The translations under genes were made by a program, and so were the position numbers. The notes below the pieces were generated by a model. It was given only the letters and a program-made list of their open reading frames with translations, was not told the origin of the DNA and did no database searches. From assembly GCF_003610405.1 (NCBI RefSeq), contig NZ_RAQC01000001.1, positions 1,302,001-1,366,000 on the forward strand: a stretch of 64,000 nucleotides of DNA. The letters run 5' to 3'. Below, in pieces: positions 50,963 to 59,595 of this stretch (position 1 is the stretch's first letter; the number at the start of each line of letters is the position of its first letter). Origin of the DNA: Microbacterium sp. AG238 (lineage in GTDB: Bacteria > Actinomycetota > Actinomycetes > Actinomycetales > Microbacteriaceae).

Positions 50963-52158
50963 CCGGGATCCTGACGTCGCACGCCGACGCCCGCTGGCTC
51001 GTCGCGACTCCCGAGTACGCCGGTGTCACCGCTTACACCGGCGGGATCGGCCGCCACTACGCTGCCCTCCTTCCGGCCCTCGCGCGCCAGGGGATCGCGG
51101 TCGATCTCGCGATCGAGACGAACGACGAGCTCGTGTCCGACGACGCGGGCGACGGCATCCGCCTGATCGGCGGCGGCGTGCGGCGCGCCTACCGATCACG
51201 CCGCCATGACGTCGTCTTCGCACCCGAGTGGCGAGGCCTCGCGGCCATGCTCCCCCGCACGGCGCCGCTATTGACGAACCTCGCGACCGGGGTCCGGCTC
51301 GCCGACGAGGTCTCCGGGTTCCGTCCTGCCGACCTGCCGATCGGGCAGCGTGTCGTGCGTGCGCGGCAGGCCGCCGCCGAACGGCGCCAGCTGTATCGCT
51401 CCGCGGGTCTCATCTCCATCTCCCGCGCGATGCTCGAGCGCACGAGCGACCTCTACCCGGGATTGCCCCCGGCTCGCGTCGTGCGCAACTGCATCGACGT
51501 CGACGCCGTGGCCGCCGCCGCGGCACGCGCCGGGGTCCCGCAGGGCTGGCCGGACGATGAGGCGCCGGTCGTGCTGTTCCTCGGACGGTCCGAACGTCGC
51601 AAGGGCATCGAAGACGCATTCTCGGCCTTCCGGCGCGTGCACGAGGAGCTACCGCGGGCGCGGCTGGTCGTCGCCGGGGCCGGCGGCGATGCCCGCTACG
51701 AGCCGACGCGTGCCGCGCTCGTCGAGATGCTGCCGCCGTCGGCGCGCGACCGCGTGACCTGGCTCGGGCACGTGCCCGGTGACGAGCTCTACGGGGCCAT
51801 CGCTCGCGCCGACGTCGTCATCTGCCCCTCGCGCTGGGAGGGATTCGGCAATGTCGCCCTCGAGGTCAAGACCATCGGAACCCCGCTCATCGTCACCTCC
51901 GGCAGCGGGTACGACGAATTCTGCACCGACGGACAGGACTGCCAGAGCGTGCCGCCCGCGGATCCCGAACGCCTCGCCGCCGCCATCGACGTCGCGGTGC
52001 GCCATCCGGCGTGGGCACGCACCCTCGCCGAACACGCCCGCGCTCAGGTCGCCGACTTCGCCCCCGACCCCGTCGCCCGCGACCTGATCGGCGCCGCGAC
52101 CGACCTCCTCGCCGGCGCGATCAGGCCGAGGCTCGACGCCAGCCGTCGCCCCCGCTGA
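50959..52158 (+). CDS. Glycosyltransferase family 4
   Basis: A 399-residue GT-B enzyme. The N-terminal half opens ARWLVATPEYAGVTAYTGGIGRHY (~11-34, split). Donor half: VLFLGRSERRKGIEDAFSAF near 193, VVAGAGGDARYE near 229, WLGHVPGDELYGAIARAD near 258 and CPSRWEGFGNVALEVKTIGTPLI near 280 (split), which holds the Glu that contacts the sugar nucleotide. Likely retaining mechanism. It overlaps copy 3 of the small protein family by four bases and converges with a GT2 gene, overlapping by ~38 bases at the 3' end. Confidence 0.9.
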   Translation: MTGILTSHADARWLVATPEYAGVTAYTGGIGRHYAALLPALARQGIAVDLAIETNDELVSDDAGDGIRLIGGGVRRAYRSRRHDVVFAPEWRGLAAMLPRTAPLLTNLATGVRLADEVSGFRPADLPIGQRVVRARQAAAERRQLYRSAGLISISRAMLERTSDLYPGLPPARVVRNCIDVDAVAAAAARAGVPQGWPDDEAPVVLFLGRSERRKGIEDAFSAFRRVHEELPRARLVVAGAGGDARYEPTRAALVEMLPPSARDRVTWLGHVPGDELYGAIARADVVICPSRWEGFGNVALEVKTIGTPLIVTSGSGYDEFCTDGQDCQSVPPADPERLAAAIDVAVRHPAWARTLAEHARAQVADFAPDPVARDLIGAATDLLAGAIRPRLDASRRPR

Positions 52159-52918
52159 CGATCGCTCCGGCCCGCTCGAAGGCTTCCAGCCAGCCCGTCA
52201 TGGGCCACTCGCCCCACTTCCGGGCGAAGAGGGCACCGTTGCGCAGGATGTCGTCGAGGTGCTGCCACGGCGGCGAGGACGTCTCGTGATACTGGTGGTA
52301 CGCGTCGGCACCGCCCACCCAGATCATCGGGATCGATGCACGCCGCAGGGAGAACGCGAAGTCGGTGTCCTCACCCCCGTATCCCTCGTACCTCTCGTCG
52401 AAGCCGCCGACGGCCCGCCACACGGCGGGCGTGGTCGCGAACGACAGCGACCAGAACAGCGGGTACTCCTCCGGGGCGGCGCGTTGCAGGGCGCCCGCCG
52501 CCGGAGCCGGGCGCGCCGCGTGGGGCGCGGTGGCCGCGCGGAGGGAAGCCGCATCGAGTGCGGCTTCGGCGGGCAGATACGTCACCGGCCCGCACAGGAC
52601 CGCATCGGGGTGCTGACCCGCCGCATCGCGGTAGCGACCGACGAGCTCGGGCCCGGGAATGCAATCGGCGTCGAGGAAGATGAGCAGTCTCGCCCCGAGG
52701 GCCTCCGCGGCGCGGGCGCCGGCATTGCGCGCCGCCGCGAGCCGCAGGCCGGCCGCTCCCGGAGCGACGCGCACGACGCGCTCGGCATCGAGGTCCGGCG
52801 CATCGTCGTCGCCGATCCACACGACGACGCGCGCCAGGCCCGCCGTCGCACGCAGCTGATTGCGCAGGTGCCCGAGGCGAGGCGCCGAACAGAGCGTCAC
52901 GATCGCGACATCGCTCAT
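52121..52918 (-). CDS. Glycosyltransferase family 2 (galactosyltransferase-like)
   Basis: A 265-residue GT-A enzyme. LRLAAARNAGARAA near 58, DxD-type FLDADCIPG near 78 and WSLSFATTPAVWRAVGGFDERYEGYGGEDTDFAFSLRR near 165-202 (here split) are the signatures of the GT2/glyco_transf_7C galactosyltransferase-like group. It is the last of four overlapping glycosyltransferase genes on this strand (ATGA overlap with the previous). No membrane segment is seen. Its 3' end overlaps that of the convergent GT4 gene. Confidence 0.88.
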   Translation of the reverse strand: MSDVAIVTLCSAPRLGHLRNQLRATAGLARVVVWIGDDDAPDLDAERVVRVAPGAAGLRLAAARNAGARAAEALGARLLIFLDADCIPGPELVGRYRDAAGQHPDAVLCGPVTYLPAEAALDAASLRAATAPHAARPAPAAGALQRAAPEEYPLFWSLSFATTPAVWRAVGGFDERYEGYGGEDTDFAFSLRRASIPMIWVGGADAYHQYHETSSPPWQHLDDILRNGALFARKWGEWPMTGWLEAFERAGAIVSGGDGWRRASA

Positions 52919-53928
52919 CGAGCCTCTCCCGTCCGCAGCTCGGCGCTGATGACCGCGGCAGCGCGCTGCGCCGCTCCTTCGGTGCGCCACGCAGCCCAGG
53001 CCTCGCCGCCGCGGGCGGATGCCTGCCCCAGCAGGTCCGGCCACCGCGCCGGCTCGGGCCACCCGGTCAGGGCGACCGCGAGGCCCGAGCGTCCGAGCGC
53101 CGACGCCGTCGCGTGCTGCTCGGCGAACGGGCGTTCCTGCGGGATGACGACGGCGGGCGCGCCCGCCGCAGCGAGGTCGGCGACGGCGTTCTGGCCGCAC
53201 CACGACACGACGACGGATGCCGTCGACAGCGCCTCCCACGGATCGGCCGTCCATGAACCCGACCCGGCGCCGAGCACGCGCCACGGACGCCCCGACGCGC
53301 TCTCCGCCGCCGCGATGTCGTCAGCGGAGACGTCGGCTCCGCCACCGCCCCCGAGCAGGACGACCTCACCACCGCGTGGGCGGGCCGGGCGTGCGCGGCC
53401 CGCGAACCGCGATATCCCGCCCACGAACGCGACACGGTCACCCAACGAGGTCAGATGCCGGGGCGCGTAGAGCTCGACCGGCCACGGCGCGATGACGCGC
53501 CGTGCCGCCGCGAAGGCCAGCCGGTGGGGCTCGTCGATGCGGTCGCCGGGCTGCGTGACGACGATCACCGGGACGCCGAGGAGTCGGAGGAAGAGCGTCA
53601 CCTCGGCAGAGACGTCGACGACGAAGGCATCGACGTCTCCCGTCGCGACCGCCGCCGCGATGACGGCGAGCCGAGACCGATGGCCGGCGTGGCGCAGGGG
53701 CGCCCAGTGCAGGAGGCCGCCCGCCGTCGGATCGTCGCCGGGGAGAGCCGGGGCCGGCTGGTCATCGCGCGCGAGGCCGACCCACGAGACGTTCGCAGGT
53801 AGGTCGTCGGGAGCGGGCAGCGAGCTGAAGCAGACGACGTGGGCATCGAGATGGGGCGCGATCGCCCGCATCCGCGTGAGGTGCCCGCGGCCGTGATGAT
53901 GGACGTACCAGCCGATGCGCCCCGTCAT
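52915..53928 (-). CDS. Glycosyltransferase family 28/1-like (UDP-glycosyltransferase fold)
   Basis: A 337-residue GT-B protein. IGWYVHHHGRGHLTRMRAIAPHL at residues 5-27 (split) resembles the MGT/MurG-type start with a His-rich loop (HHHGRGH). VTQPGDR near 145 and VVLLGGGGGADVS near 205 follow. WCGQNAVADLAAAGAPAVVIPQ near 262 is the donor-binding segment with the conserved Asn, Ala and Gly. It overlaps both neighbours by four bases, so the four genes on this strand are one translational unit. Confidence 0.85.
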   Translation of the reverse strand: MTGRIGWYVHHHGRGHLTRMRAIAPHLDAHVVCFSSLPAPDDLPANVSWVGLARDDQPAPALPGDDPTAGGLLHWAPLRHAGHRSRLAVIAAAVATGDVDAFVVDVSAEVTLFLRLLGVPVIVVTQPGDRIDEPHRLAFAAARRVIAPWPVELYAPRHLTSLGDRVAFVGGISRFAGRARPARPRGGEVVLLGGGGGADVSADDIAAAESASGRPWRVLGAGSGSWTADPWEALSTASVVVSWCGQNAVADLAAAGAPAVVIPQERPFAEQHATASALGRSGLAVALTGWPEPARWPDLLGQASARGGEAWAAWRTEGAAQRAAAVISAELRTGEAR

Positions 53929-55043
53929 GCCGGCAGCTCGGCGGGCGCGGCTTCCGTGCTGAGCGACGCGAAGATCTCCTCCAGGGCGGTCGTCCGCGCA
54001 TCGAGGGAGAACCGATCGACCGCACGCGCGCGGACGGCTCGACGGAAGTGCGGATCACGGCCGTGCCCCCACATCGCCTCGACGGCATCCGCCATCGCCG
54101 CGACGTCCCCGGCACCGACCAGACGCATACCGATGCTCGCAGCGGCGATCTCGGGCACGCCGCCCACCGCGAAGCCGACGACCGGCGTTCCGCACATGAG
54201 GGCTTCGGGCCCCACGAGCCCGAACGGCTCGGCCCATGCCGGTGTGGCGAGCGCGACCGCGGACCGGCCGACGAGCACGGCGAGCTCGCGCGGCGTGAGC
54301 TCGCCGACGAGGGTCACGTCATCATCGAGCAGCGGGGCGAGCACCCCGTCGGCGTACGCGCGATCACCCACGCGACCCGCGATCGTCAGGCGTCTCCCGA
54401 GCGCGCGGGCGACGGCCACCGCCAGGTGCGGGGCCTTCTCAGGCACGATGCGGCCGAACCAGACGAGGTCGTCGCCGCCCGGACCGATCGTCCACACTCG
54501 GGGGTCCACCCCGTTGGCCAGCAGAGTCGAGGCGACTCCCGCGTGCTGCCATTCGCGGCGGGTGTGCTCGCTGACGGAGAGGAACGTGCTGCCGCGGCCC
54601 GCAGCAGCACGATGCGCGCGCACGAAATCGTCGTCCACCGGAGTGTGCAGGGTCGTGACCATCGGCACATCGAGCTGCGGGGCCATCTGCAGCGGCAGAG
54701 CATGCAAGCAGTGGTTCGAGATCACGTCGACATCGGCGGCGCGCGACCCGAGGGTCTCGAGGGCGCGGCGGAGCTTCGGCACGCTGAGGGTCTCGTAGGC
54801 GGGCGGATACGTCTTGTCGGTGCGCACCGCGTCGGCATCCCAGCCCAGCTCGGGCATCTCCCACACGCTTCCGGGCTCGACGTGGTCCGACCCGGTCACC
54901 GCGACGACCGTCACCTCATGGCCACGAGCGCGCAGGGCCTCGACCTCCGACCACACCGCGGCCTCGAGCCCGCCGGCGTGGGGCCTCCGGATCGGGAAAC
55001 GCAGCGGGGCGATGACGGCGATGCGCAGCGGACGCCCCGTCAC
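53925..55043 (-). CDS. Glycosyltransferase family 4
   Basis: A 372-residue GT-B enzyme. Start VTGRPLRIAVIAPLRFPI, then PHAGGLEAAVWSEVEALRARGHEV near 22 (split) and TLHTPVDDDFVRAH near 131 for the acceptor half. Donor half: VWFGRIVPEKAPHLAVAVA near 190, RLTIAGRVGD near 213, ALATPAWAEPFGLVGPEALMCG near 258 (split) with E-x7-E. GTG start at 55043 overlaps the stop of the upstream glycosyltransferase (GTGA). Likely uses UDP- or GDP-sugar. Confidence 0.9.
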   Translation of the reverse strand: MTGRPLRIAVIAPLRFPIRRPHAGGLEAAVWSEVEALRARGHEVTVVAVTGSDHVEPGSVWEMPELGWDADAVRTDKTYPPAYETLSVPKLRRALETLGSRAADVDVISNHCLHALPLQMAPQLDVPMVTTLHTPVDDDFVRAHRAAAGRGSTFLSVSEHTRREWQHAGVASTLLANGVDPRVWTIGPGGDDLVWFGRIVPEKAPHLAVAVARALGRRLTIAGRVGDRAYADGVLAPLLDDDVTLVGELTPRELAVLVGRSAVALATPAWAEPFGLVGPEALMCGTPVVGFAVGGVPEIAAASIGMRLVGAGDVAAMADAVEAMWGHGRDPHFRRAVRARAVDRFSLDARTTALEEIFASLSTEAAPAELPA

Positions 55044-56167
55044 GAGGCACGCTCGCTGCGCAGCCGGCGGTACAGTCCGGCGTGCGCTGACGCCGTCGCG
55101 GCATCCTGCTCCCGGCGTCGCGTGCGACGCTGTTCGATCAGCTCGGCGCGCGCGATCGAACCGGGCCGTGCCGCGTCGTCGCACGACAGCAGTGACCGCA
55201 GCGCCGCCGTCAGAGTCTCGACGTCGCCCGGACGGAAGCTCGCGGTCGAGGCGTCGTCGTGCTGATCGGCGAAGTGACCGACGTCGGGCACCGCGACGGG
55301 CACCCCCAGGTCCCAGCACAGCTCCAGCCACCCCGAGTGGCTGCCGTAACGGTAGGGCAGCACGCAGACGTCGAGCCCGCTGAGCGCAGCGTTCAAGGCG
55401 GCGTCGGGAAGCCGGCCCTGCTCCACGAGGACGGCGTGAGGGTGACCCGCCACCGCGGAACGGACTTCATCTCGCGCGTCCTGGTCGCGCACAGACCGGT
55501 GCATGCGGATCTCAGCGACGGCGTGGTGTCCTTCGGCACGCAGGCGCTCGATCGCCGCGACCAGCGTCCGGGTGCTCGTGGGTCCATCGGTTCCGGGGCG
55601 GAGGTCCTTCAGGTGCATCCCGACCCGGAGCTCCTCGCTCACGGCCACGACGGAGGGGCTCTCGCCCTCGTGGAGGATCGCCGGGTGCGGCAGCACGAGC
55701 GCATCGCGCCCCCAGCGATCCCGCACCTCGGCGGCGGCCCCCGGTGTCAGGGTGACGAGCGCATCGGCCAGCGGCACGAGCTCGTCGAGCTGCGCGGCGT
55801 AGGTGCTCTGGTCCGAGAGCTGCGGATGCGTCAGGTCATGAACGGTGAACACGACGGCCCATCCCGCCGCGTGCGCTTCCTCGACGCAGGCCGTCAGATG
55901 CCCGGCCGGGAACGACTCGGTGCCGAAGTGGACGTGCAGGATGTCGGCGCGGTCGGCGTTCCGACGGATCCAGTCGGGGTCGAGAGCCACGGGAGGCCAC
56001 CAGACCCCCTCCGCCGCCCCCGGCACCGGCGGATCGGGCAACAGGTCGATGCCCGCGGCATCCGTCACACGCCGCACATACGGATGCCCGGCGGGCACCG
56101 CCACGACACGCACGTCGGGTGCACCGGACATCTCGTCCAGAGGCGCGCTCGCGGTCACGATGGTCAC
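55040..56167 (-). CDS. Glycosyltransferase (GT4-like)
   Basis: A 375-residue GT-B enzyme, more divergent than its neighbours. HVHFGTESFPAGHL near 77 and VVFTVHDLTHPQL near 105 mark the acceptor half. LRVGMHLKDLRPGTDG near 185 starts the donor half; VCVLPYRYGSHSGWLELCWDLGVPVAVPD near 284 (split) is the nucleotide-sugar loop with SHSGWLELCWD in place of the usual E-x7-E spacing. First gene of the four-gene minus-strand unit; GTG 56167 has AAGGAG. A TAGCGT (56217-56212) is a possible -10 with a ~45-base leader. Confidence 0.82.
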   Translation of the reverse strand: MTIVTASAPLDEMSGAPDVRVVAVPAGHPYVRRVTDAAGIDLLPDPPVPGAAEGVWWPPVALDPDWIRRNADRADILHVHFGTESFPAGHLTACVEEAHAAGWAVVFTVHDLTHPQLSDQSTYAAQLDELVPLADALVTLTPGAAAEVRDRWGRDALVLPHPAILHEGESPSVVAVSEELRVGMHLKDLRPGTDGPTSTRTLVAAIERLRAEGHHAVAEIRMHRSVRDQDARDEVRSAVAGHPHAVLVEQGRLPDAALNAALSGLDVCVLPYRYGSHSGWLELCWDLGVPVAVPDVGHFADQHDDASTASFRPGDVETLTAALRSLLSCDDAARPGSIARAELIEQRRTRRREQDAATASAHAGLYRRLRSERAS

Positions 56168-56281
56168 GGTTCTCCTTGCTGGAACCGCCGAAACGAGGCG
56201 ATCCGAGTCGGACGCTAGCCCAGCGCATCCCACGGCGCTTCGCACTTGCGCGAACCTCAGACGACCGGTAACGATGACCGG

Positions 56282-57322
56282 ATGCCCGCCGCCGCCCCTC
56301 CTCTCTGCCTCGTCTGGGGTCCCGCCGGACACGGGGTCACCGATTACGGCTCCGACGTCGTCGCCGCCGCCGCCCGGCTCGACCCGAGACTGCGCAGCGT
56401 CGCTGTGTCCGATCTCGACGGCGCGCTGGGGGCGATCGCGCCGAGAGAGCACGTGCACCTCCACGCGACCGATCGACTGCTCGGCTCGAGCCTCGAGGCC
56501 GCCGCCGCCGCGGTCGAGGCGCTCAGCCGCGTCTGCCGGCTGAGTCTCACGCTGCATGATCTGCCGCAACCGTCCGACGGCACGAAGTACGACCGCCGCG
56601 TCTCGGCCTACCGCCGCTTCTTCGACGCCGCCGCCGCCGTGGCCGTCAACAGCGACCATGAGCGTCTGCTCGTGTCGGAGCACCTCGGCGACGGGCTGCG
56701 GCCCCACGTGATTCCGCTCGGAACCCGCGTCGGTGCAGCTCCGGTGGTCGACGTTCCGGCCACCGTGGCCGACCTCGTCGTCCTCATCGCCGGGTTCGTC
56801 TACCCCGGAAAGGGCCACGAGCCCGCCCTCCGCGCCGCCGCCGCGGCGGTGGACGCGCTGCGCGCGTCGGGCCGGCCGGTCGGCGACGCCGTCGTCCGCG
56901 CCCTGGGCGCCGCTTCGCCGGGCCACGACGACGACGTCGCGGCTCTTCACCGCCTCGCCGCCGACCTCGGCGGCAGATTCGAGATCACCGGGTTCCTCGG
57001 CGACGACGACTTCAGCGCTCGGTTGCACGAGCCCGGCATCCCCGTCGCCGCGCATGAGCACGTCTCGGCGTCTCGGTCGATGCTCGACTGGATCGAGGCG
57101 GGACGCCGACCACTCGTCGTCCGATCGCGGTACAGCGACGAGATGGACCGGTTGCGGCCCGGCACGTCGATCCTGTTCGATCCGGCCGAACTCGCCGGTC
57201 TCCTCGCGGCGGCGTGGGAGGACCCGGCCACGACGCGCCTCGAACCCGGCCACCCGCTGCGTCCCGATCTCGCCGATGCGGCCGGGTCGTACCTCGCCTG
57301 GTGGCGGGGGATGTCGCGGTGA
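56282..57322 (+). CDS. Putative glycosyltransferase (GT-B fold)
   Basis: A 346-residue protein with GT-B features. VWGPAGHGVTDYGSDV near 9 and TLHDLPQPSDG near 90 resemble the acceptor half; LIAGFVYPGKGHEPAL near 166 and ITGFLGDDDFSARLHEPGIPVAAHEHVSASRSMLDWIEAGRRPLV near 235-280 (split) the donor half. It is divergent from the four-gene minus-strand unit (114-base gap) and overlaps the following GT2 gene by four bases. The weak similarity to standard GT4 motifs leaves the sugar donor open. Confidence 0.75.
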   Translation: MPAAAPPLCLVWGPAGHGVTDYGSDVVAAAARLDPRLRSVAVSDLDGALGAIAPREHVHLHATDRLLGSSLEAAAAAVEALSRVCRLSLTLHDLPQPSDGTKYDRRVSAYRRFFDAAAAVAVNSDHERLLVSEHLGDGLRPHVIPLGTRVGAAPVVDVPATVADLVVLIAGFVYPGKGHEPALRAAAAAVDALRASGRPVGDAVVRALGAASPGHDDDVAALHRLAADLGGRFEITGFLGDDDFSARLHEPGIPVAAHEHVSASRSMLDWIEAGRRPLVVRSRYSDEMDRLRPGTSILFDPAELAGLLAAAWEDPATTRLEPGHPLRPDLADAAGSYLAWWRGMSR

Positions 57323-58608
57323 CTGCGGCCACTCCCGCCGGTACCCCGCTGCCCGGTAACCGGTGGGATCTCCTCGACGGCCGCTGGCCCGACGAGCCGC
57401 CGACGGTGTCGGTGATCGTCGCGCACTATCGCCAGCCCGAACAGCTCGCCCGTACTCTCGCCGCCCTGCGGTTGCAGGATCATCCGGCCGACCGGCTGCA
57501 GATCATCGTCGCCGACGACGGCTCGCCCGAGCCTCCCGCCGTCCCGGCGGGCGTCGAGCTCGTGCGCCACGAGGACCGGGGCTTCCGGCTCGCCGCCGTC
57601 CGCAACCTCGGAGCCGCGGCGGCGCACGGCGACGTGCTCGTGTTCCTCGATGCCGACACCGCCCCCGAGCCCGCCTTCGTGCGCGAGCTGACCCGCCTGC
57701 CCGCACTCGCACCCGACTGTGTCACGGTCGGGAGGCGGCGGCACGCCGACCTGTCGGGGGTCGATGCCGCCCGACTCGCCGAGCAGGCGGAGCAGCGGGC
57801 GTTGCCCGAACCCGGCTGGCTCGCCGCGGAATATCGCCGCACCGAGAACCTCCTGCTCGCCGACGACCGCAGTTACCGCCATGTCATCGGCGCGGTCATC
57901 GCGTGTTCGCGCGTCTTGTTCGACGCGACGGGGGGCTTCGACGAGACCTTCACGACGTACGGCGGCGAGGACTGGGAGTGGACCTATCGCGCGTGGCTGC
58001 ACGGTGCGCTGCTCGCCCACGTGCCCGCAGCGGTCGCCTGGCACGACGGACCGGATGCGGCCGGGCGCGATGAAGGGGCGGTCGCGCGCCGGAACGCCGA
58101 GACGATCCGACTGAGCGATCTCATCCCCGTCGTGGGGTCCGCCGGCCGCGGCCTGCGTCCGACGCACCCCGACATCGCCGTCGTCGCGCCGTCTGATGCG
58201 AGCGCCGGGCAGCGGTTCCTCGCTCTGGACAGCACGTTGGCGGCACTCGGCGCAGCCTCGGGCCGCGCTGCCGTGCTTCCCCAACGCCCTGATGCGGATG
58301 CCGACGCGGATGCCGCGTTCGACCGGGTCCGGGTCGTCATCGAGCTGCTGCGTCCCGTGCGTGTCGCCGCCGACGCCGATGTCCTCGCCGCGTCACTGGC
58401 GCGGATCGACGACGAGGTCCTCGGGCAGCTGACGCTGCACTCGCCCGATGGCGAGCCGCTGGTGCGGATGACCTCGGTGCGCGCCCGAGCCCGCGCGGAG
58501 CGCTGGCAGCGCTCCGACCTCTTCCCCGCTGCGTCGGCGACCACCTCGGCGATCCGTGTCGTCACCGACGAGCCGGACCTCGCCGCCTACCTCGGCGGCT
58601 GGGGCTGA
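57319..58608 (+). CDS. Glycosyltransferase family 2
   Basis: A 429-residue enzyme: GT-A domain (~25-265) plus a C-terminal extension (~280-429) of unknown role. VSVIVAHYRQPEQLARTL near 32, IIVADDGSPEPP near 62, FLDADTAPEP near 108 (DxD) and CSRVLFDATGGFDETFTTYGGEDWEWTYRAWLHG near 195-228 (split) are diagnostic. GTG 57319 overlaps the previous stop; a GTG at 57301 is an alternative start. The convergent gene downstream overlaps its 3' end by 22 bases. Confidence 0.9.
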   Translation: MTAATPAGTPLPGNRWDLLDGRWPDEPPTVSVIVAHYRQPEQLARTLAALRLQDHPADRLQIIVADDGSPEPPAVPAGVELVRHEDRGFRLAAVRNLGAAAAHGDVLVFLDADTAPEPAFVRELTRLPALAPDCVTVGRRRHADLSGVDAARLAEQAEQRALPEPGWLAAEYRRTENLLLADDRSYRHVIGAVIACSRVLFDATGGFDETFTTYGGEDWEWTYRAWLHGALLAHVPAAVAWHDGPDAAGRDEGAVARRNAETIRLSDLIPVVGSAGRGLRPTHPDIAVVAPSDASAGQRFLALDSTLAALGAASGRAAVLPQRPDADADADAAFDRVRVVIELLRPVRVAADADVLAASLARIDDEVLGQLTLHSPDGEPLVRMTSVRARARAERWQRSDLFPAASATTSAIRVVTDEPDLAAYLGGWG

Positions 58609-59576
58609 GCGGCGGCGGCATCCCACCAGTGCAGCACGCGTGACGCGATGAACGTCAGCCACGGCGACGGTTCCCCCTCGGCGACGTCGATGTCGAACCA
58701 GACGCGCCCGGCCAGAGGCCTCCCCTGGCGCCACGTGCCGTCGGCCGCGCGCGCGGCGCGGACCATCTCGATCGCCTCCGCCATCCGCGGGTCGGGGGCC
58801 ACACCCTCAACGAGCGCGGCGGCGCGAAAGTGGTCGAGGGCGACGAGCACGCTGTAGCGGTGGCGGTGGGGGTAGACGAACTCCGTCACGAAGTCGCCCA
58901 CCGGCTCGCCGGTCGAGGCACGGAAGGCCAACCGTCGTGACAGCAGGTACTCCTCGCCCCGGTGCCGGCTCTCGCGGAGGGCCGGATCGCCCGTGATCTG
59001 CTCCCACGCGAGCATGCCCCGCAGCGCGTTGAGCGTCGAATGGAACGACCCGCGGGTCGACCGACCCTCCTCCGCCTCGCAGTTCCACCCGCCGTCGGCG
59101 AGCTGATGCTCGGGGAACCACCGCGCGAGCCGGCTCACGTCGACGCCCAGCCAGGCACCGGTTGCGAGCGTGTACGAGTTGATGCACACATCGATCTCGC
59201 CGTCCCAGTAGGGCAGGTCGTCGTACTCCCACCGACTGTTGCGCCGGAGCCGTTCCGCGGTGTCGCCGAGGACGGCCGCATCCAGACCCCACTCCCGCAG
59301 GTCTTTCAGGGTCCAGGTGGTCGCCGTCCAGGGCTGTCCCGGCGCGCGCGCCTCGGGGCTGTCGAAGAACCCCGCGGGGAAGTAGGCGCCGCCCTCCCAC
59401 TGGCCGTCCTCGCCCTGCTCGCGAAGCAGGCGCGCACCGTTGCCCTCCGTGGCGACGCGGGCACGCGTTGCCTGCCACACCGCAGGTGGAGCGCCGATAA
59501 GGTCGCGCTCCACCTGCCAGCGCAGCGACGGGTCGGTGTCCAGAAGCCACGCCAGCGTGCCGTCCGTGTCGGTCAT
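58587..59576 (-). CDS. Prenyltransferase/squalene-cyclase-like repeat protein
   Basis: A 329-residue soluble protein with an alpha/alpha-toroid repeat pattern. Repeats carrying QW-like motifs are visible: GQWEGGAYFP near 55, LADGGWNCEAEEGRS near 150 and ADGTWRQGRPL near 285. SLRWQVERDLIG at the N-terminus and SFHSTLNALRGMLAWE near 175 are conserved in a family of unknown function. It has no DxDD cyclase motif, so terpene cyclisation is unlikely. It sits at the end of the glycosyltransferase cluster, convergent with the GT2 gene. The ribosome site is weak; ATG 59576 is the best start. Confidence 0.7.
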   Translation of the reverse strand: MTDTDGTLAWLLDTDPSLRWQVERDLIGAPPAVWQATRARVATEGNGARLLREQGEDGQWEGGAYFPAGFFDSPEARAPGQPWTATTWTLKDLREWGLDAAVLGDTAERLRRNSRWEYDDLPYWDGEIDVCINSYTLATGAWLGVDVSRLARWFPEHQLADGGWNCEAEEGRSTRGSFHSTLNALRGMLAWEQITGDPALRESRHRGEEYLLSRRLAFRASTGEPVGDFVTEFVYPHRHRYSVLVALDHFRAAALVEGVAPDPRMAEAIEMVRAARAADGTWRQGRPLAGRVWFDIDVAEGEPSPWLTFIASRVLHWWDAAAAQPQPPR

Positions 59577-59595
59577 GCGGTCATTGTCGCGCGGC

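Noticed and set aside
58587..59576. Terpene or squalene cyclase
   Set aside because: Toroid-like repeats are present, but no DxDD or DDxxD motif and the protein is half the usual length.
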